Shown piece after piece: positions 6,254 to 9,075 of a stretch of 9,075 nt of DNA. Under the pieces are notes generated by a model. It did no database searches and was not told the DNA's origin. It saw only the letters and a program-made list of their open reading frames with translations. The position numbers and the translations under genes are program-made. The first letter of the stretch is position 1. The number at the start of each line of letters is the position of its first letter. The stretch is from JBBAEV01 sp041655735 (lineage in GTDB: Bacteria > Bacillota_I > Bacilli_A > RF39 > UBA660), in the NCBI GenBank assembly GCA_041655735.1, contig JBBAEV010000032.1, forward strand, positions 1 to 9,075. Reading direction: 5' to 3'.

Positions 6254-6274
6254 GGGTTAATTTTAGTGTAACCC
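6254..6274 (+). terminator. Small hairpin between citF and citXG (weak terminator or processing site)
   Basis: GGGTTA (6254-6259) pairs with TAACCC (6269-6274) around nine bases. Only a short T-containing sequence (AGCTTTATC) follows. It might partly reduce readthrough into citXG, which would suit an accessory enzyme needed in small amounts, but a six-pair stem without a T run is weak evidence. Confidence 0.25.
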
Positions 6275-6346
6275 AGCTTTATCATCAGATACGTAACAAA
6301 GATAGAGAGAACTTGATTATAATAATTATAGGCATTAGCGTTAATA

Positions 6347-7747
6347 ATGAAGTATAAAGAATATAGATTTTCACCTTCTGTTAATTTAGAAGACATATTA
6401 GCTGCTCGTGACTTCAGGACTACTATGCAAAAAGATCTTATAGAAAAGTACCAATTGCCATTAGTTGTTTTTACGTTAAATATAGCAGGTCCTGTTAAAG
6501 TTTTTGACTTAACCAGACGAACCTTTTATGAGGGAATGTCTATGATAAAGGAAAAACTTTTTGTAAATAATTTTAGTATTTTCAAAGAAGCTATCTATGA
6601 AAAAATAACAGGCTATGAGGCTTATTTATTACTTGATGGTGATGCAAACAACATTAAATACTCATTATTAGAAGTGGAAGAAGATACTAGTTTAGGTAGA
6701 TTGTTTGATATCGATGTATTCGATATTACTGGGGATAAGTTATGTAGGACTAATTATAATAAATCTTTTAGGAAATGCTTAATTTGTGATAATGTAGCTT
6801 TTGAATGTGGCCGTAGTAGAAAACATAGCGTTGATGAAGTTTTAGAGAAAGAAATTGAAATAATGCTTGATTATTTTAATCAAAAATATGCCACTAAATT
6901 ATCCCAAATTGCTTTAAAGTCGTTACTATATGAAATAAACACTACACCAAAACCTGGTTTAGTAGATTTGAATAATAATGGAGCTCATACTGATTTAACT
7001 GTATATTTATTGCAAAAAAGTGCAATATGCTTAGAACCTTTTTTCAAGAAGTTTGTGTATGTAGGAATCAATAATAAAGAAGAAAAACTCAGTAATATTT
7101 TGCCAAAATTGAGAATTTTAGGTAAAAGCGCAGAATATCGTATGTTTAAAACTACGAAAAATATAAACACTCATAAAGGGGCTATTTTTATCTTTTCCAT
7201 TGTTTTATGCTCACTTGGATGGTTGTATGCAAATAATATTGCATATAGTAGGGAAGGAATAGAGAAGACAATAAAAGAATTGAGCACTAACATCCTAAAT
7301 GATTTTTCGTACATATCACGAAAGAAGCACGTAACTCATGGAGAAGAAGTTTTTATAAAATATAATATTCTAGGGATTAGAGGTGAGGCTGCCAGTGGAT
7401 TTCATTCTCTATTCACCTCTTTTATAACTTGTTTGAATAATCAATTGCAGAAGCATTCATTTAATGATAGTGGCGTATATACGCTACTAAACATAATAAT
7501 GGGTATAGATGATACAAATATGATTAGTAGAAGTGATTATGAAACAGTTACATATTTTAAAGAAGAGATACATAATGCAATGAGTAGAGAAACTATAGAT
7601 ATTATAAATTTTGCGTCTAATTTAGATAAAGAGTTTATACATAAAGGGATTAGTGCAGGAGGAAGTGCTGATTTACTAGCCTTAACCTATTTTATATATT
7701 TTTATGAACGTGAAGTTGATGTAAATTTAGATAGAATGAAATCATAA
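6347..7747 (+). CDS. citXG: CitXG fusion: apo-citrate lyase phosphoribosyl-dephospho-CoA transferase and triphosphoribosyl-dephospho-CoA synthase
   Basis: A 466-residue two-domain enzyme makes the citrate lyase prosthetic group and loads it on CitD. The CitX domain (about 1-175) has SVNLEDILAARDFR, LNIAGPVK (44-51), GRLFDIDV (117-124) and the signature CLICDNVAFECGRSRKH (144-160). The CitG domain (about 180-466) has TPKPGLVDLNNNGAH (200-214), INTHKGAIF (273-281), GIRGEAASGF (343-352) and GISAGGSADLLALTYF (434-449). CitG condenses ATP with dephospho-CoA; CitX transfers the product to Ser14 of CitD. Such fusions are known in several bacteria with short cit clusters. The ATG at 6347 gives the full CitX N-terminus but has no clear ribosome site (only AGG about 14 bases upstream), suggesting weak translation. 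Its last 46 bases overlap citC on the other strand. Confidence 0.94.
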   Translation: MKYKEYRFSPSVNLEDILAARDFRTTMQKDLIEKYQLPLVVFTLNIAGPVKVFDLTRRTFYEGMSMIKEKLFVNNFSIFKEAIYEKITGYEAYLLLDGDANNIKYSLLEVEEDTSLGRLFDIDVFDITGDKLCRTNYNKSFRKCLICDNVAFECGRSRKHSVDEVLEKEIEIMLDYFNQKYATKLSQIALKSLLYEINTTPKPGLVDLNNNGAHTDLTVYLLQKSAICLEPFFKKFVYVGINNKEEKLSNILPKLRILGKSAEYRMFKTTKNINTHKGAIFIFSIVLCSLGWLYANNIAYSREGIEKTIKELSTNILNDFSYISRKKHVTHGEEVFIKYNILGIRGEAASGFHSLFTSFITCLNNQLQKHSFNDSGVYTLLNIIMGIDDTNMISRSDYETVTYFKEEIHNAMSRETIDIINFASNLDKEFIHKGISAGGSADLLALTYFIYFYEREVDVNLDRMKS

Positions 7748-8742
7748 GTGGAGCTAGGTACAAAATCTTTTATTTTTTGAAAATCATTGTTTTCAATATA
7801 TTTTCGAACGGTACTTGCTGAAATTATTGAACTTCCTACTTTTTTCCTCTCGAGTATTATTAGTGCTACAGTAGAATTTGTTAGAGCTTTAATTAATTCA
7901 TTATTATAGGCATTAGTTACCAAATCATTACTTTCTGTACCTACAAAGCGATGAGTTATATGTAATAGGGGTACTATTTTTTTCAGAAAAATTGCTATAT
8001 CAAGATTACAATTAATTATAGAAGTTTGTTTTTTGTCTTTTATAAAATATGTTGGGAAGGTAAGTGGAGATAAGATATATTCTTTTGCATAATGGACAAT
8101 AATATTTTTAAAATCTTTTAAGCCTTCTTTAACTAAGAATACTCTTTCAGCTTCATTAAAGAATTCATTTGATCCGCTTAAGATGAAAATATGGAGTACA
8201 TCACATTGTTTAGAAGCTTCACCTATTAAATATAAATGACCATTAGTGAATGGGTTACAGTTGGCGATGATGCATCCTATTGTATTTGCTTGGATGTTAT
8301 TTTTAGCTATAAAATGATTAGTATCGGTTTTTATGGTATCTAAATAATCATTAAAGCCATTTTTAACGTTTTCCATTAATAAGACATTCTGAGTTTTTTC
8401 AATGGTATAAAAACCAAGACCGTTAAACATTTTTTCATGTAAAGGTTTTGTATATACGAATAATTTTCTAATTCCATTTTGAGCTGCCTTGCTAATTAAC
8501 TGAGAGACGATGTTTGCCGCAAGGCCTTCATCTCTATGTTGATCGGAAACAGCCAAGCATTTAATAATGTTATTATCTAATGATCCAGTTGCTATGATAG
8601 TATCATCAGTATCTGTGAGTGTTACACTAAAGGTTATGTGATCATCATAATCTAAATGTTGGCTTTTTAAGAAATCTATAAGTTTTGGAAGGCTTTTATT
8701 TTTTTCATGTAAATTAGTATGTATGTTATATAAATTTCCCAA
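7702..8742 (-). CDS. citC: [Citrate (pro-3S)-lyase] ligase (citrate lyase synthetase)
   Basis: CitC uses ATP and acetate to acetylate the thiol of the prosthetic group on CitD, switching citrate lyase on. The 346-residue protein has a GNAT-like N-terminal domain (about 30-125, with NIIKCLAVS and DEGLAANIVSQLI) and a nucleotidyltransferase C-terminal domain. That domain has the HxGH-type motif NPFTNGH (163-169), THRFVGTE (263-270) and the ISxSxVR motif ISASTVR (307-313), all as in CitC. The start is TTG at 8742 with AAAGGA (8755-8750) seven bases upstream; this N-terminus fits the family. Most clusters have citC first in the same operon as citDEF. Here it is on the opposite strand with its own promoter, and its last codons overlap citXG (46 bases), so the two converge with no terminator between. 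Confidence 0.94.
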   Translation of the reverse strand: MGNLYNIHTNLHEKNKSLPKLIDFLKSQHLDYDDHITFSVTLTDTDDTIIATGSLDNNIIKCLAVSDQHRDEGLAANIVSQLISKAAQNGIRKLFVYTKPLHEKMFNGLGFYTIEKTQNVLLMENVKNGFNDYLDTIKTDTNHFIAKNNIQANTIGCIIANCNPFTNGHLYLIGEASKQCDVLHIFILSGSNEFFNEAERVFLVKEGLKDFKNIIVHYAKEYILSPLTFPTYFIKDKKQTSIINCNLDIAIFLKKIVPLLHITHRFVGTESNDLVTNAYNNELIKALTNSTVALIILERKKVGSSIISASTVRKYIENNDFQKIKDFVPSSTYDFILSKFTSTSRS

Positions 8743-8775
8743 TATACAGTCCTTTAAAAGGTGTTGTTCCTTTCA

Positions 8776-8781
8776 ATTATA
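8776..8781 (-). promoter_or_regulatory. Candidate -10 element for citC
   Basis: A perfect TATAAT is read on the minus strand, about 34 bases before the TTG start of citC, leaving a short leader with the AAAGGA ribosome site. No good -35 lies at 17 bases; TTAAAC at about 19 bases is the best available. GATTAACA, also found upstream of citD, overlaps the -10 to -35 spacer. Confidence 0.4.
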
Positions 8782-8814
8782 GCTATTGTTAATCATAGTG
8801 GTTTAATTATCTAA

Positions 8815-9075
8815 AAAGCAAGTATACCTTGCTACCGGCATTGGCGTGAGAGTTTCTACATAAAGGGCCGGGATCACTTCAACACACCCTCACAGAGTAA
8901 TGCATACATGCCGGCTTTCAGAGCCTTCATCGGAGGAAACTATGAGAAAGGAGACATCAGGTTGCTCACCGACGGGGAGTCTGTTATTAATGTAGATTCT
9001 CGAAAAACTGATGGTAGGTAATACTTGCTAAAGGGGAGGAAAAGCCCTATAATCTACGCATTATATGCGGAGATT
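8815..9075. other. Unassigned right flank, higher GC
   Basis: Composition rises sharply at about 8815. The plus strand is open in one frame from 8815 to a TAA at 9019-9021 (68 codons), with no good start or ribosome site. Its translation (containing YRHWRESFYIKGRDHF and AFRAFIGGNYEKGD) matches no family I know. Nested complementary stretches occur: CCGGCAT (8835-8841) with ATGCCGG (8908-8914), enclosing GTGAG (8846-8850) with CTCAC (8889-8893). This could be a gene fragment, a structured RNA or the start of a mobile element whose body lies beyond the window. No call is possible. Confidence 0.3.

Noticed and set aside
6196..6396. Minus-strand open frame across the citF-citXG gap
   Set aside because: It overlaps the ends of two real genes, has no ribosome site and no recognisable motif.

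Overview
The window looks like chromosomal DNA from a Gram-positive anaerobe of the Firmicutes, most likely a clostridial-type organism. The support is strong AGGAGG ribosome sites, several TTG/GTG starts, an AT-rich citrate lyase cluster resembling those of fermenting anaerobes, and family-level resemblance of the other genes. I cannot name a genus.

The left part (about 1-3130) has moderate GC and holds much decay. On the minus strand there is a broken AAA/DUF4143-type ATPase, running off the left edge, with one frameshift and one in-frame amber codon. Beyond a perfect 17-bp inverted repeat lies a minus-strand RelE-type toxin and XRE antitoxin pair (toxin first). The toxin's natural reading frame carries an amber codon at position 5, so it may be disarmed. 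A repeat-rich promoter/operator precedes the pair. A gap of about 350 bases contains the 3' half of a tRNA, breaking off in the anticodon loop, as at integrase attachment sites. Next come an intact M20 tripeptidase-like peptidase on the plus strand and a shredded remnant of a ketopantoate-reductase-type (PanE/ApbA) gene.

At about 3190 the composition turns AT-rich and stays so to about 8812. This block is a citrate fermentation module. citD, citE and citF (gamma, beta and alpha subunits of citrate lyase) lie on the plus strand, followed after about 100 bases by a citX-citG fusion that makes and attaches the phosphoribosyl-dephospho-CoA prosthetic group. citC, the ligase that acetylates this group, lies on the opposite strand and converges on citXG with a 46-bp overlap of coding ends. 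Together these supply everything needed to build and activate citrate lyase, which splits citrate to acetate and oxaloacetate. No citrate transporter, oxaloacetate decarboxylase or regulator is inside the window.

The last 260 bases return to higher GC. They contain no recognisable gene, only an unassigned 68-codon open stretch and some possible nested stems. The whole reads as a citrate lyase module set into a decayed stretch of chromosome. I see no clearly novel system; the most unusual points are the split, convergent citC, the amber-blocked toxin and the tRNA half.
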